Assembly: GCF_041821045.1 (NCBI RefSeq)
Contig: NZ_JBGUAW010000005.1
Span: forward strand, 266,241-330,240
Origin: Thiohalorhabdus sp. Cl-TMA
GTDB lineage: Bacteria > Pseudomonadota > Gammaproteobacteria > Thiohalorhabdales > Thiohalorhabdaceae
Reading direction: 5' to 3'
Length of the DNA stretch: 64,000 bases
The notes under the pieces were generated by a model that made no database searches, was not told the origin of the DNA, and saw nothing but the letters and a program-made list of their open reading frames with translations. A program made the position numbers and the translations under genes. Shown here in pieces: positions 27,611 through 36,689 of the stretch. The first letter of the stretch is position 1; each line of letters starts with the position of its first letter.

Positions 27611-29812
27611 ATGATTCGTACTTTTTGGAAAGCCGCAAGGATCCTGGCAAGCCTTCTGGCCCTGGCGGTACCAGCAGCGGCCCTGGCGGAAATTCCTCCG
27701 GACACCTGGGTAAAGAGGGACCCGGAGGGGGCAGGCAAGGAGGAGAACGAGCCGGACTATCGCCCGTATAGCGGTGTGGCAGCCGGCGCCGGCTATGTTT
27801 TCTACTGGGGCGGCGGCCACAAAACCCACGGCGGCAACGACGTGGATGCCTACCTCCCCGAGGAGGACCGCTGGGTCCAGCTGACGGAGGAGGAGAATTG
27901 GGAAAATGCGGGCTCCTGGAGCCATCTTACTCCGGAAGAGAAGAAAAAGCTGGAAAAGGCACGGGGCGGAGGATGGCACGTGGACTACCTGAGTCCCAGA
28001 GGGCGGCCGCTAACGGCCCATTCCTATACCCAGGTGGCGTGGTTCGCGAGCGCGGACAGGTTCTGCATTTCCAAATTCGGGATCTGGTGCTACGCCCCGG
28101 AAAAGGGCGACCAGGAAGGCGCCTGGGAACAGGTCGGAGAGCGCATTCCGGTGAGCAAGAATGCTATCGCGCCCTGGAACCTTACCTACGATCCGGACCT
28201 GAAAGCCCTGGTTTCCTTTACCGGCACCGGGAAGGTGACCGGCTATCTGCTGAACGACAAGCTGGGCACTTGGGAAAAGCGGGTGGAGGCCGCCGGTGAG
28301 AGCTGGGAAACCTGGTCACAGGTGTTCTCCGCCTATGATCCCGTTCACGGGGAGCATATCGTCTACGGCGCGGGCCGATGGGTGCGTGTGGATCTCCGGG
28401 ACATGCAAGCGGAGGAGATGACCCAGCTCAAGGAAATCGCCGGCTCGCAGCCGCATACCTTTTCGCTGGAATGGGCGCCCGAGCTGGAGAAAGTGCTGCT
28501 CGCCGGGCACATGGACGGCGAGCTACAGCTCTGGACTTACGATCCCGAAAAGGATGTGTGGGGCCGGTTCTACATGAACGGCAAGGGCCCGGTGAATGCC
28601 CACGCCAGATGGGACACCCTGGCGCGCGAGCCGGAAACGGGGCTGTACGTCTTTGTGGCGGCGGACGATGAGGATGCCGCCCAGATTCCGGAAACCTGGG
28701 TTTTCCGTCTGTCCGGGGCGGAAAAGCAGCTCGCCCGCTGCCCCTATGACGCCTGCGTGGGCGGGAATCACCTCCACGGCAGCCTCCAGGCGGCCCTGGA
28801 CGCCGTTCCCGCGGGCGCAACCGTGGGTCTGGCCGAGGGCACCTACCGCCAGTGTGCGGTGATCAAGAAACCGGTCACCCTTCGGCCTTTAAGCGGTCGG
28901 CCCCATTTGCGGGGAAAGATCTGCGACCGGAAGGGGATTCTCGTCTCGAGGGCTCCGGGACGGGTGGTAATAAAGGGTCTCGAAGTCAGCGGTGCGGAGA
29001 ACGCCAAGGCCATCTGGGCGCATGAGGGCGGCGGGGAGCTGGTGCTGAGGAACATGAAGGTCCACGGCAGCGGCATGGGGATACTGGCGGCTAGCGATGC
29101 GGGCTCCCTGCAGATCTATAACTCCGAAATCTATGACATGCACGATCCCGACGAGTACGCCCATTTCGTATACGCGGGGGAAAACGAAGAGCTGATCATG
29201 GAGGGAAATTACCTGCATGGGGGAACGGACGGCCATTTCATCAAGGCCAAGGCCGTGGACGTGCGCCTGCGCTACAATTACATCCGCCAGGAAAACCGCA
29301 CCGACGCCAACATAATCAATATCTGGGGGTGCGGCGATAACCGGGTTCTGGGTAACGCCATCCTCAGCGAAGTGCATGGACATCCGGCTGTGGCCATGGA
29401 TCTGACCGCCCGGCGGAATTACGGAAAGACCATCCCCTGTCCGGTGGATAGAGAACGGGCCTTTATCGCCTACAACAGTTTTCTCAAGGAGGGAAAGCGC
29501 GGCTGGTCCGCCCTGCTGCTGGAGAAATACGGTTCGGATCTGGTGCTGAAGAACAACGTGGTGGCCGGGGCAGATCTCGTCCGGGGCCAACAGGAGGTCG
29601 GTGTACTTTTGGAGCAGTACAACGCCCGTGTCCGGGATTTCCAGGATGCGCTGCTGCATCCCGGGCGATCCATTCCCGCGGTGCACACCACTGTCAAACC
29701 CGCCCGACAGTATGCGCCCGTCGGCACCGAGCCGCGGGCCAACGCCCGGGACATGGGCGCGTATGCGGTGGCCCGGGATAGCGCGGCTGGCCTTTCCGGA
29801 AAGCGGCCGTAG
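27611..29812 (+). CDS. secreted beta-propeller plus right-handed beta-helix protein
   Basis: The frame is open from 27077, but the ATG at 27611 creates a clear Sec signal peptide (ARILASLLALAVPAAALAE). Residues about 30-360 show kelch-like repeats with W/Y-rich turns (GYVFYWGGGHKTHGG, FSAYDPVHGEHIVYGAG). Residues about 370-690 are pectate-lyase-type beta-helix coils (TVGLAEGTYRQC, VVIKGLEVSGAENA, LIMEGNYLHGGTDG, NYIRQENRTD). Such helices bind, cleave or epimerise polysaccharides, so it may modify the EPS after export. No PEP-CTERM tail is present. Catalytic residues were not identified. Confidence 0.72.
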   Translation: MIRTFWKAARILASLLALAVPAAALAEIPPDTWVKRDPEGAGKEENEPDYRPYSGVAAGAGYVFYWGGGHKTHGGNDVDAYLPEEDRWVQLTEEENWENAGSWSHLTPEEKKKLEKARGGGWHVDYLSPRGRPLTAHSYTQVAWFASADRFCISKFGIWCYAPEKGDQEGAWEQVGERIPVSKNAIAPWNLTYDPDLKALVSFTGTGKVTGYLLNDKLGTWEKRVEAAGESWETWSQVFSAYDPVHGEHIVYGAGRWVRVDLRDMQAEEMTQLKEIAGSQPHTFSLEWAPELEKVLLAGHMDGELQLWTYDPEKDVWGRFYMNGKGPVNAHARWDTLAREPETGLYVFVAADDEDAAQIPETWVFRLSGAEKQLARCPYDACVGGNHLHGSLQAALDAVPAGATVGLAEGTYRQCAVIKKPVTLRPLSGRPHLRGKICDRKGILVSRAPGRVVIKGLEVSGAENAKAIWAHEGGGELVLRNMKVHGSGMGILAASDAGSLQIYNSEIYDMHDPDEYAHFVYAGENEELIMEGNYLHGGTDGHFIKAKAVDVRLRYNYIRQENRTDANIINIWGCGDNRVLGNAILSEVHGHPAVAMDLTARRNYGKTIPCPVDRERAFIAYNSFLKEGKRGWSALLLEKYGSDLVLKNNVVAGADLVRGQQEVGVLLEQYNARVRDFQDALLHPGRSIPAVHTTVKPARQYAPVGTEPRANARDMGAYAVARDSAAGLSGKRP

Positions 29813-29865
29813 CCGGCCGTTCGGACGGGCTTTCCTGCAACGCACGAGAATCGGGAGCGGCGATC

Positions 29866-30657
29866 ATGAATACAATCCGCGCACGGCGGCGTTCCCCGGC
29901 GCCATGGCGTGTGCTGCTCGGCGTGTGGCTCCTGGTCTGGGGGGCGGCCCATGCCGGACTGGCGCAAAAAATACCGCGGATCAAGGAGTCCATAGTGGGC
30001 GTGGGCACCTTGATGCCCACGCGGCAGCCTCCGGGAGAATTCCTGGGAACCGGTTTCGTGGTCGGAGGCGGCCGCCTGGCGCTCACCAATGCGCACGTAC
30101 TGCCGAGCTCGCTCGATACCGATCGGAAAGAGCGTCTGGTCCTGTTCGTGGGCGAGGGGCAGGACGGGGAAGTCCGCCGCGCTCGGAAAGTGGCCTTGGA
30201 CGCCCGGCACGACCTGGCCCTGCTACGGTTCGAGGGGCCAGCCCTTCCTTCACTGTCCCTGGGCGATTCCGACAGGGTCCGGGAAGGGGAGCGATATGCC
30301 TTCACCGGCTTTCCCATCGGCATGGTCCTGGGATTGCATCCCGTAACGCACCGGGGCATCGTATCCGCCGTAACTCCCATCGCGACGCCCATGGGAAAGG
30401 CCCGTCAGCTGGATCCCGCCCTGGTTGAACGGCTCGGCGATCCCTACGAGGTCTTCCAGCTGGATGCTACGGCCTATCCGGGGAACAGCGGCAGCCCCCT
30501 GTACGACCCCGAGCGGGGAAGGGTGGTGGGCGTGGTGAACATGGTGTTCGTCAAGGAGAGCAAGGAAGCCATGCTGGAGAAGCCGAGCGGCATCACCTAC
30601 GCTATCCCCATCAAGCACGCCCTCCGGCTGCTGCGCCGCAAGGGGGCCCTTGATTGA
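29866..30657 (+). CDS. periplasmic trypsin-like serine protease
   Basis: The 263-residue protein has a twin-Arg-rich N-terminus and a Sec-type signal peptide ending near residue 33 (AHAGLAQ). The chymotrypsin-fold triad is complete: His77 in TNAHV, Asp116 in HDLALL and Ser208 in GNSGSP. No PDZ domain follows, unlike DegP. Such peptidases recur in exosortase A loci, where they may process secreted proteins or EPS machinery. Substrate unknown. The end lies next to the VanZ-type gene. Confidence 0.82.
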   Translation: MNTIRARRRSPAPWRVLLGVWLLVWGAAHAGLAQKIPRIKESIVGVGTLMPTRQPPGEFLGTGFVVGGGRLALTNAHVLPSSLDTDRKERLVLFVGEGQDGEVRRARKVALDARHDLALLRFEGPALPSLSLGDSDRVREGERYAFTGFPIGMVLGLHPVTHRGIVSAVTPIATPMGKARQLDPALVERLGDPYEVFQLDATAYPGNSGSPLYDPERGRVVGVVNMVFVKESKEAMLEKPSGITYAIPIKHALRLLRRKGALD

Positions 30658-30659
30658 GC

Positions 30660-32018
30660 ATGGGATGGTGGTGGCCAGCTCCGGATCGTACTCCGGCCGG
30701 TCCTTTCCGCATCCCCCTTCTGGGGGCATGGCTCTTCTACCTCCTGGTGATCGTCTACATCAGCTTGGCCCCCTTCCAGCTAGAATGGCGCCCGCTCTGG
30801 GAGGCGTGGACGGCCTTCATGAACGCGCCGGACATGCGGTCGCCCTTCGGTTCCCGCGTGGACTGGGCCACCAACGTCCTCCTGGCGTTCCCCGGCGCCC
30901 TGCTCCTGGCCGCGGCCCTCGGAAAAGGGGCGCGATCCGGCACGAATCTGTTGCGCCTTTCTCTGGCCCTGGGAATTAGCCTCGGCGTGGCGCCGCTGGT
31001 GGAATTCCTCCAGGTTTTCGTACCTGATCGGGTTCCGGCCCGGAACGACATCGCCGCCCAGTGGCTGGGCAGCCTGCTCGGTGTCCTGACCTGGGGCCTG
31101 CTCGGGGGGTGGCTCCGGGAAGTGGCGACCCTGTACCGGGGCGGTTTGCGCAGCGGCATGGAGATCCTGGGTGCGGGCTATCTGCTGGGATACCTGGCCT
31201 TTTCCCTGTTCCCCTTCGATTTCAGCTTGCCGTCCACCGCCCCCGAGGCGAGCGACGGATTTTGGCTTCCCTTCCTGGCCGCTCATCCCTGCGGGCCGGG
31301 CTGCCTGGCCGTCCTCGTATCGGAGGTGGCCGCCGCCTTGCCGCTCGGCTGGGTGCTGGGGGTGTTCCTGCAGGATCGCGGTAGGGAAGGGGCAAGAAAG
31401 GTGCTGGCGGCCGGCCTGCTTTTCGGCGCATTGGTGGAGCTGGCACAGGCGTTCCTTCCCTTCGAGTCCACCCAGGCCGCATCCATCCTGACGCGCGCTC
31501 TGGGCATCCTGGGCGGATACGGGCTGGTGCTGGTCGGCTTCGCTCCGGGAACGGGCTGGCTTCGGCGGCACGGCCGGGCCCTGGCGGCTTTCGCCATGGG
31601 GCTGTATCTGGTCTTTCTGGCCTTCTTGAACGGCTGGTTCGCCGGTCCCTTGCGGGATCCGGAGCAGGTCGCCGGCGCGCTGCTCAAGCTGGATTTCACC
31701 CCGCTCCATTACTACGGGCCGGAAATGGGGCTTTTGGTTACCCTGCTGGGACAGGCGATAATGTATGCGCCGGTGGGGGTCATCTGCTGGCTGTGGGGCT
31801 ACCTCCGGCACAGGAGGGCTACCCTGGCCAGTCCGCTGATCTGGGGGGTGGTGGTGGCCATGCTGATGGAAACGGGGGCACTTTTCTTTTCGGGGCAGGG
31901 GCCGGATCCCTCGAGCTTGGTGATTTCCCCGGCCGCTTCCGTCTTGGCCCTCGTCGGCATGCGCGCCTTATCCCGCACCCTGACGGGAGGGGGGCCGGAG
32001 ATTCCGCAACTGAGATGA
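30660..32018 (+). CDS. VanZ-type membrane protein with three tandem VanZ-like units
   Basis: The ATG at 30660 follows the protease stop; a TTG two codons earlier (30654) is also in frame. The 452-residue protein has about 12 hydrophobic segments. VanZ-like motifs appear three times: NVLLAFPGALLLA with VEFLQVFVPDRVPARNDI, LPLGWVLGVFL with VELAQAFLPFESTQAA, and YAPVGVICWLWGY with METGALFFSGQGPDPS. The pattern implies internal triplication. By location it should work in EPS assembly or membrane anchoring, but no reaction is established. Confidence 0.75.
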   Translation: MGWWWPAPDRTPAGPFRIPLLGAWLFYLLVIVYISLAPFQLEWRPLWEAWTAFMNAPDMRSPFGSRVDWATNVLLAFPGALLLAAALGKGARSGTNLLRLSLALGISLGVAPLVEFLQVFVPDRVPARNDIAAQWLGSLLGVLTWGLLGGWLREVATLYRGGLRSGMEILGAGYLLGYLAFSLFPFDFSLPSTAPEASDGFWLPFLAAHPCGPGCLAVLVSEVAAALPLGWVLGVFLQDRGREGARKVLAAGLLFGALVELAQAFLPFESTQAASILTRALGILGGYGLVLVGFAPGTGWLRRHGRALAAFAMGLYLVFLAFLNGWFAGPLRDPEQVAGALLKLDFTPLHYYGPEMGLLVTLLGQAIMYAPVGVICWLWGYLRHRRATLASPLIWGVVVAMLMETGALFFSGQGPDPSSLVISPAASVLALVGMRALSRTLTGGGPEIPQLR

Positions 32019-32046
32019 TGCGTCCGCAGGGTCGGCGCCCGGGGGC

Positions 32047-33033
32047 CTACGCATGGGCCCCGCAGAGCTTCTGCTCCCAGGCCAGCGCACTGCGCACGAT
32101 CTCGTCCAGATCGTCATAGCGGGGCTCCCAGGCCAGCTCGGTGCGGATCCGTCCCGTGTCCGCAACCAGGGCCGGCGGGTCTCCCGGACGCCGGTCCGCT
32201 TCCCGGACCGGCAGCTCGGCGCCGTGGACCCGCTCCACGGCCTCCAGGACCTCCCGAACGCTGTAGCCGTGCCCGTAGCCCACGTTGTAGGTGGCGGCCT
32301 GTCCGCCGGACCGCAGGTGGTCGAGGCATTGGATATGCGCGGAGGCCAGGTCCTCCACGTGGATGAAATCCCGGACTCCGGTCCCGTCAGGGGTGGAATA
32401 GTCGGTGCCATAGATGGCCACCTCCTCCCGCAGCCCGATGGCGGCCTCGCAGGCCACCTTGATCAACAGCGTGGCCTCGGGGGTGGATTGGCCGATACGG
32501 CCTCCGGGGTCGGCCCCGGCCACGTTGAAGTACCGGAGCGAGACGGGGCGCAGGGCGCCCGAGGCGGCCACGTCCCGGAGCATCCATTCGCTCACCAGCT
32601 TGGAGGAACCGTAGGGGTTGATGGGGTAGAGCGGTGCGTCCTCTTCCACCGGTATGCTGGGCGGGATGCCGTAGACAGCGGCCGAGGAGGAAAAGATGAA
32701 GTTTTCCACGCCGGCCTCCAGGGCGGCCTCCGCGAGGGCGCGGGTCTTCTCCGAATTCTCCCGGTAGTATTTCAGGGGGTCGCTGACGGATTCGGGCACC
32801 ACCGTCCGCGCGGCGAAATGCATGACGGCGTCCAGGCGGTAGTCCTGGAGCAGCTCCCGGATCAAGGTGGCGTCCCCGGCGTCCCCCAGGACGAGCTCCC
32901 CGTGGAGTACCGCCCCCGCGTGCCCGGTGCTCAGGTCGTCCAGAACCACCACCTGCTCATGGCGCTCGCCGAGCTGGCGGACCACGTGACTGCCGATGTA
33001 GCCTGCTCCGCCGGTAACCAGGACTCCGCCCAT
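32047..33033 (-). CDS. galE: UDP-glucose 4-epimerase
   Basis: The 328-residue short-chain dehydrogenase-type protein has VTGGAGYIGSHVV at the N-terminus (NAD binding), SSSAAVYG and the YGSSK catalytic pair. SLRYFNVAGADP and TPDGTGVRDFIHVEDL are diagnostic for GalE. It interconverts UDP-Glc and UDP-Gal (or the N-acetyl forms) to feed EPS synthesis. The ATG is preceded by GGAAGG. It is divergent from manC over a 332-base region. Confidence 0.92.
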   Translation of the reverse strand: MGGVLVTGGAGYIGSHVVRQLGERHEQVVVLDDLSTGHAGAVLHGELVLGDAGDATLIRELLQDYRLDAVMHFAARTVVPESVSDPLKYYRENSEKTRALAEAALEAGVENFIFSSSAAVYGIPPSIPVEEDAPLYPINPYGSSKLVSEWMLRDVAASGALRPVSLRYFNVAGADPGGRIGQSTPEATLLIKVACEAAIGLREEVAIYGTDYSTPDGTGVRDFIHVEDLASAHIQCLDHLRSGGQAATYNVGYGHGYSVREVLEAVERVHGAELPVREADRRPGDPPALVADTGRIRTELAWEPRYDDLDEIVRSALAWEQKLCGAHA

Positions 33034-33365
33034 ATTGTCTACCTTCCGATTTTGGATGGGTGGATGGGAAGGAAAGGCCTTTTATCCAGATATCCCGATT
33101 GCCGGCCGTGGGCGTCAATTGGGCGGACTCCCCAATTTGTCCCGGATCAAGAGGCATCTGCTGAAATGCCTGGCCCTTGTCCCGCCGGACGGGTGCCCCG
33201 GCCGGCTTCGGTGATCAAGGGCGCACGGGCGGGGGACAAGACCTAGCCATGGGTCGCTTGGGGATATAACTTGGACACAGGGGAGCGGGCTCCGTCCCGC
33301 TTCCGGACGAGACGAAGCCAGTGACCGACAGCGGACGGCAGCGGCGCAAGAGCGGAGAAAGCCCG
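33034..33365. other. 332-base region between galE and manC
   Basis: This stretch lies between divergent start codons and must hold promoters for both genes. A TATAAC at 33265-33270 points toward manC but lacks a fitting -35 box. No small gene, repeat or sigma-54 site was recognised. Confidence 0.4.
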
Positions 33366-34790
33366 ATGGCAGCCGAGAAGGTGGTACCCGTACTGCTCTC
33401 CGGGGGAGTGGGAAGCCGGTTATGGCCCCTTTCCCGGGAGCTGTATCCCAAGCAGTTCATGGCCCTCACCGGAGAGGGAACGCTTCTTCAGGAAACCTAC
33501 CGTCGGGTGGCCGCGCTTGAGGGCCTCTCGAATCCCGTGGCCGTTTGCCACGAGGATCACCGCTTCCTGGTGGCCGAGCAGCTTCACCAGGCGGGAGCGG
33601 CGGAATCCAGCGTTCTTCTGGAGCCCAAGGGACGCAATACCGCTCCGGCCGTGGCGGTGGCCGCGCTGGAGGCCATGGTCCGGGAGGAGGATCCGCTGAT
33701 CCTGGTGATGCCGGCGGACCACCTCATGGAGCAGCCGGAGCAGTTCGTGAAGTCGATTCGAATGGGCCGGGAGCGCGCAGCGGCGGGCGGTCTGGTAACC
33801 TTCGGGGTCCCGCCCACGGTGCCGGAAACCGGCTATGGCTATATCCGCGCGCGGTCCCTGGACGGCGTCGGCGGGCCGGCGGAGGTGGCCCAGTTCGTGG
33901 AAAAGCCCGATCAGGCCACGGCGGTGGAATTCCTGAATTCGGGAGATTACCTTTGGAACAGCGGAATTTTCCTGTTCCGGGCCAGCCGTTATCTCGAAGA
34001 GCTCGGCATCCATGCCCCGGAAGTCCTGGAAGCGTCTCGCCGGGCCCATTCGGAGGCGGTTCGCGATCTGGACTTCCTGCGCCTGGATGCCGACGCCTTC
34101 GGCGAGTCCCCCAGCAATTCCGTGGACTATGCGGTCATGGAGCACACCGATTCCGCCTATGTGGTCCCCATGGAAGCCGGCTGGAGCGACGTGGGATCCT
34201 GGAGCGCCCTGTACGACTGCGGACCCCGGGACGAGGACGGCAACCTGCTGTTGGGCGACGTGCTGAGCCACGACAGCCGCAACAACTACATCCGTTCTGA
34301 GAACCGCCTGGTGGCGACGGTGGGCCTGGAGGACCATCTGGTGGTGGAGACCTCCGATGCCGTGCTCGTCGCTCCCCGGGGGCGGGCCCAGGAGATCAAG
34401 GGCCTGGTGGAGGAGCTGCGGGAGTCGGGCCGGGAGGAGGCGCTCAATCATAGGCGGGTCCTGCGGCCCTGGGGCTCCTATGAAACCATCACCGTCGCCG
34501 AGCGTTTCCAGGTGAAGCACCTGCTGGTGAATCCGGGCTGCAGCCTCTCCATGCAGCTGCACCACCACCGCGCCGAGCACTGGGTGGTGGTGCGCGGCAC
34601 GGCGCGGGTGAGCCGGGACGGCGAGGAATTCCTGCTGACCGAGGACCAGTCTACCTACATCCCCATCGGCACCCGGCACCGCATCCTTAATCCTGGCGCT
34701 ATCGCCCTGGAGCTCATCGAGGTACAGACCGGAAGCTATCTGGGCGAGGATGACATCGTCCGTTTCCAGGACGAGTACAACCGCGAGTAA
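33366..34790 (+). CDS. manC: mannose-1-phosphate guanylyltransferase / mannose-6-phosphate isomerase
   Basis: The ATG at 33366 with GGAGAAA upstream gives 474 residues; a GTG 15 codons earlier is in frame but lacks a ribosome site. The signature LSGGVGSRLWPLSRELYPKQ lies at residues 11-30. VEKPD, MPADHLM and a C-terminal cupin with NPGCSLSMQLHHHRAEHW complete the bifunctional ManC/AlgA architecture. It makes GDP-mannose from mannose-1-phosphate, and the cupin should isomerise fructose-6-phosphate. GDP-mannose is a likely building block of this polymer. Confidence 0.92.
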   Translation: MAAEKVVPVLLSGGVGSRLWPLSRELYPKQFMALTGEGTLLQETYRRVAALEGLSNPVAVCHEDHRFLVAEQLHQAGAAESSVLLEPKGRNTAPAVAVAALEAMVREEDPLILVMPADHLMEQPEQFVKSIRMGRERAAAGGLVTFGVPPTVPETGYGYIRARSLDGVGGPAEVAQFVEKPDQATAVEFLNSGDYLWNSGIFLFRASRYLEELGIHAPEVLEASRRAHSEAVRDLDFLRLDADAFGESPSNSVDYAVMEHTDSAYVVPMEAGWSDVGSWSALYDCGPRDEDGNLLLGDVLSHDSRNNYIRSENRLVATVGLEDHLVVETSDAVLVAPRGRAQEIKGLVEELRESGREEALNHRRVLRPWGSYETITVAERFQVKHLLVNPGCSLSMQLHHHRAEHWVVVRGTARVSRDGEEFLLTEDQSTYIPIGTRHRILNPGAIALELIEVQTGSYLGEDDIVRFQDEYNRE

Positions 34791-34822
34791 CCCGCCGGGT
34801 CATGCCCGGCATGGCGGGGGCC

Positions 34823-34842
34823 CCTGGGAAGTGCTTCCCGGG
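34823..34842. terminator. hairpin between convergent manC and dehydrogenase genes
   Basis: CCTGGGAAG (34823-34831) pairs with CTTCCCGGG (34834-34842) with one G-T wobble, in the 72-base gap between convergent genes. There is no T-run, so it may be a weak bidirectional terminator. Confidence 0.35.
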
Positions 34843-34862
34843 TGCCCGCTGCCGGTTGTTGC

Positions 34863-36149
34863 CTAGAGGCTCCAGTAGAGGGAGCCCTCCGGCAGGGCCG
34901 CCGGGTCGAGCCGGGCTTTCAGGTCGACCACCACGCCGCCCGGGGACAGGGATCCCAGCAGAGCGGAAGGATCCTCTAACAGGTAGGTACGATGGGGCAC
35001 CGCGAGAATCACCGCGTCCATGTCTCCGAGATCCCCCCGGTCCACCAGCTCCACCCCGTATTCCTCCCAGGCGGCGCGCGGATCGGCCAGCGGGTCCGAA
35101 ACCGACGGCTGAATGCCGAACTCCGAAAGCTCCGAGATGATGTCCGGCACCCGGCTGTTCCGGATATCCGGGACGTTCTCCTTGAAGGTGAGGCCGAGGA
35201 TGCCTACCCGGGAGCTCTTCACCCGCCGCCCCGTCTGGATCAGCAGCTTCACGGTTCGCTGGGCGATGTACTCCCCCATGTCGTCGTTCACCTGCCGCCC
35301 GGCCAGGATGACGTGCGGATGGTAGCCCAGCGCCTCCGCCTTGGCGGTTAGATAGTAGGGATCCACGCCGATGCAGTGCCCGCCCACCAGCCCCGGGGAA
35401 AAGGGCAGGAAGTTCCACTTGGTGTTGGCTGCCTCCAGGACATCGCTGGTTCGTATGCCGATGCGGTCGAAAATCAGGGCCAGCTCGTTCATCAGGGCGA
35501 TGTTGAGATCGCGCTGGGTGTTCTCGATGACCTTGGCCGCCTCCGCGGTCTTGATGGAGGGTGCCCGGTGGATGCCGGCGGTGATGATGGCTCCGTAGGC
35601 CGCCGCCAGCCGCTCTGTGGTTTCCGCGTCCTCACCGGCCACCACCTTCACGATCCGGTCCAGGGTATGCTCCCGATCCCCGGGGTTGATCCGCTCCGGA
35701 GAGTAGCCGAGCTTGAAGTCGAGCCCCTGGCAGAGGCCGGAGGAAGCGGCGAGGATCGGACCGCAGACCTCCTCGGTGACGCCCGGATACACCGTGGACT
35801 CGAATACCACGATGTCCCCCTCCCGTAGACGGGGACCGAGGGTTTCACACGCGCGGCGTAAGGGCGTCAGATCCGGCTGCCGATTGTCGTCGAGCGGTGT
35901 GGGCACCGTGACCACATACAGCGTGCAGGGCGTCAGGTCCTTCGGGTCGGCGGTAAGCCACAGGGAGGAATCCATCAGCTCCTGCGCGTCCACTTCCCCG
36001 GTTTCATCCCGCCCCTCCCGGAGCGCGGAGATCCGGCTGGAGCTGACATCGAAGCCCACCGTTTCCGGGAATTCCCTGGCGAAGCCTAGTGCCACGGGCA
36101 GCCCCACATAGCCAAGTCCCACGACGCCGATCCGCTCTTCCACGTTCAT
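34863..36149 (-). CDS. nucleotide-sugar 6-dehydrogenase (TviB/WbpA-like)
   Basis: The ATG at 36149 after GGAGAGAGG gives 428 residues starting MNVEERIGVVGLGYVGLPVA (NAD-binding). The catalytic Cys259 lies in GLVGGHCIGVDPYYL. The C-terminal UDP-binding domain includes GLTFKENVPDIRNSR. The GGHCIGVDPYYL form is typical of UDP-GlcNAc/GalNAc/ManNAc dehydrogenases, as opposed to simple UDP-glucose dehydrogenases. It would supply an acidic N-acetyl-hexosaminuronic acid to the EPS. Such a carboxyl group is a possible target of the amidotransferase at 1.5 kb. Confidence 0.88.
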   Translation of the reverse strand: MNVEERIGVVGLGYVGLPVALGFAREFPETVGFDVSSSRISALREGRDETGEVDAQELMDSSLWLTADPKDLTPCTLYVVTVPTPLDDNRQPDLTPLRRACETLGPRLREGDIVVFESTVYPGVTEEVCGPILAASSGLCQGLDFKLGYSPERINPGDREHTLDRIVKVVAGEDAETTERLAAAYGAIITAGIHRAPSIKTAEAAKVIENTQRDLNIALMNELALIFDRIGIRTSDVLEAANTKWNFLPFSPGLVGGHCIGVDPYYLTAKAEALGYHPHVILAGRQVNDDMGEYIAQRTVKLLIQTGRRVKSSRVGILGLTFKENVPDIRNSRVPDIISELSEFGIQPSVSDPLADPRAAWEEYGVELVDRGDLGDMDAVILAVPHRTYLLEDPSALLGSLSPGGVVVDLKARLDPAALPEGSLYWSL

Positions 36150-36689
36150 TCCTCTCTCCAAGCCATGCCCGCCGCGGGACGGCGGGGTTCCTGCGATTCC
36201 GTGACGGGACGCCGCGGCATCCCTTTTCCATTGCATAGCAGTCGGAAGAGCGGGCTAGGAATCACTAAAGGTCCTGTACTTGACCTTTAAAGGGTGCCGC
36301 GGCCTCTTGTTACGGAAAATTGAAACGGGCGGAGGGGTAGGTGGCTTCCCTGATTAAAAAATGGGGAGGGTGGTTTTATTCTTTCTAAATAGTGCAAACC
36401 GTTTTTTCTGTTTGTCTTTGTTGGGTTGCGGTTATTGCCTATCCGGATTGGGGTTTTTCTGAAGTGCTATGAACGATATGGGCCGATAATTTGTTCGGGG
36501 GGATCTGTAAATAAATTCGACACTTCTTGGTGGTGCTCCATTCTTGTTGGGCAAGGGGCGGAGCGGTACGGAAACAGGTCGGCATAACCAGCGCAGGTCC
36601 GTTCGGTCCATGGAGCACCCCGGTTACATGGTCTGTCCCCAGTCGACTTCCCGCGCCAAGTTCTTTCGCGCCCCGGTACGCCCCTACCC
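36150..36689. other. 540-base A+T-rich region before the outer-membrane-like protein
   Basis: The region separates divergent genes. From 36240 to 36520 it is clearly richer in A+T than its surroundings, with runs of T. It holds a perfect inverted repeat at 36266-36289. A 19-base segment at 36415-36433 also occurs, with 17 matches, at 54105-54123. No gene is convincing here. It probably contains promoters. Confidence 0.45.
36266..36289. promoter_or_regulatory. 8-base inverted repeat, possible operator
   Basis: TAAAGGTC (36266-36273) and GACCTTTA (36282-36289) are perfect reverse complements with an 8-base spacer. TTGACC inside the right arm resembles a -35 box, but no -10 lies at a proper distance. 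It may be a binding site for a dimeric regulator of the dehydrogenase gene or of the outer-membrane-like protein. Confidence 0.3.
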
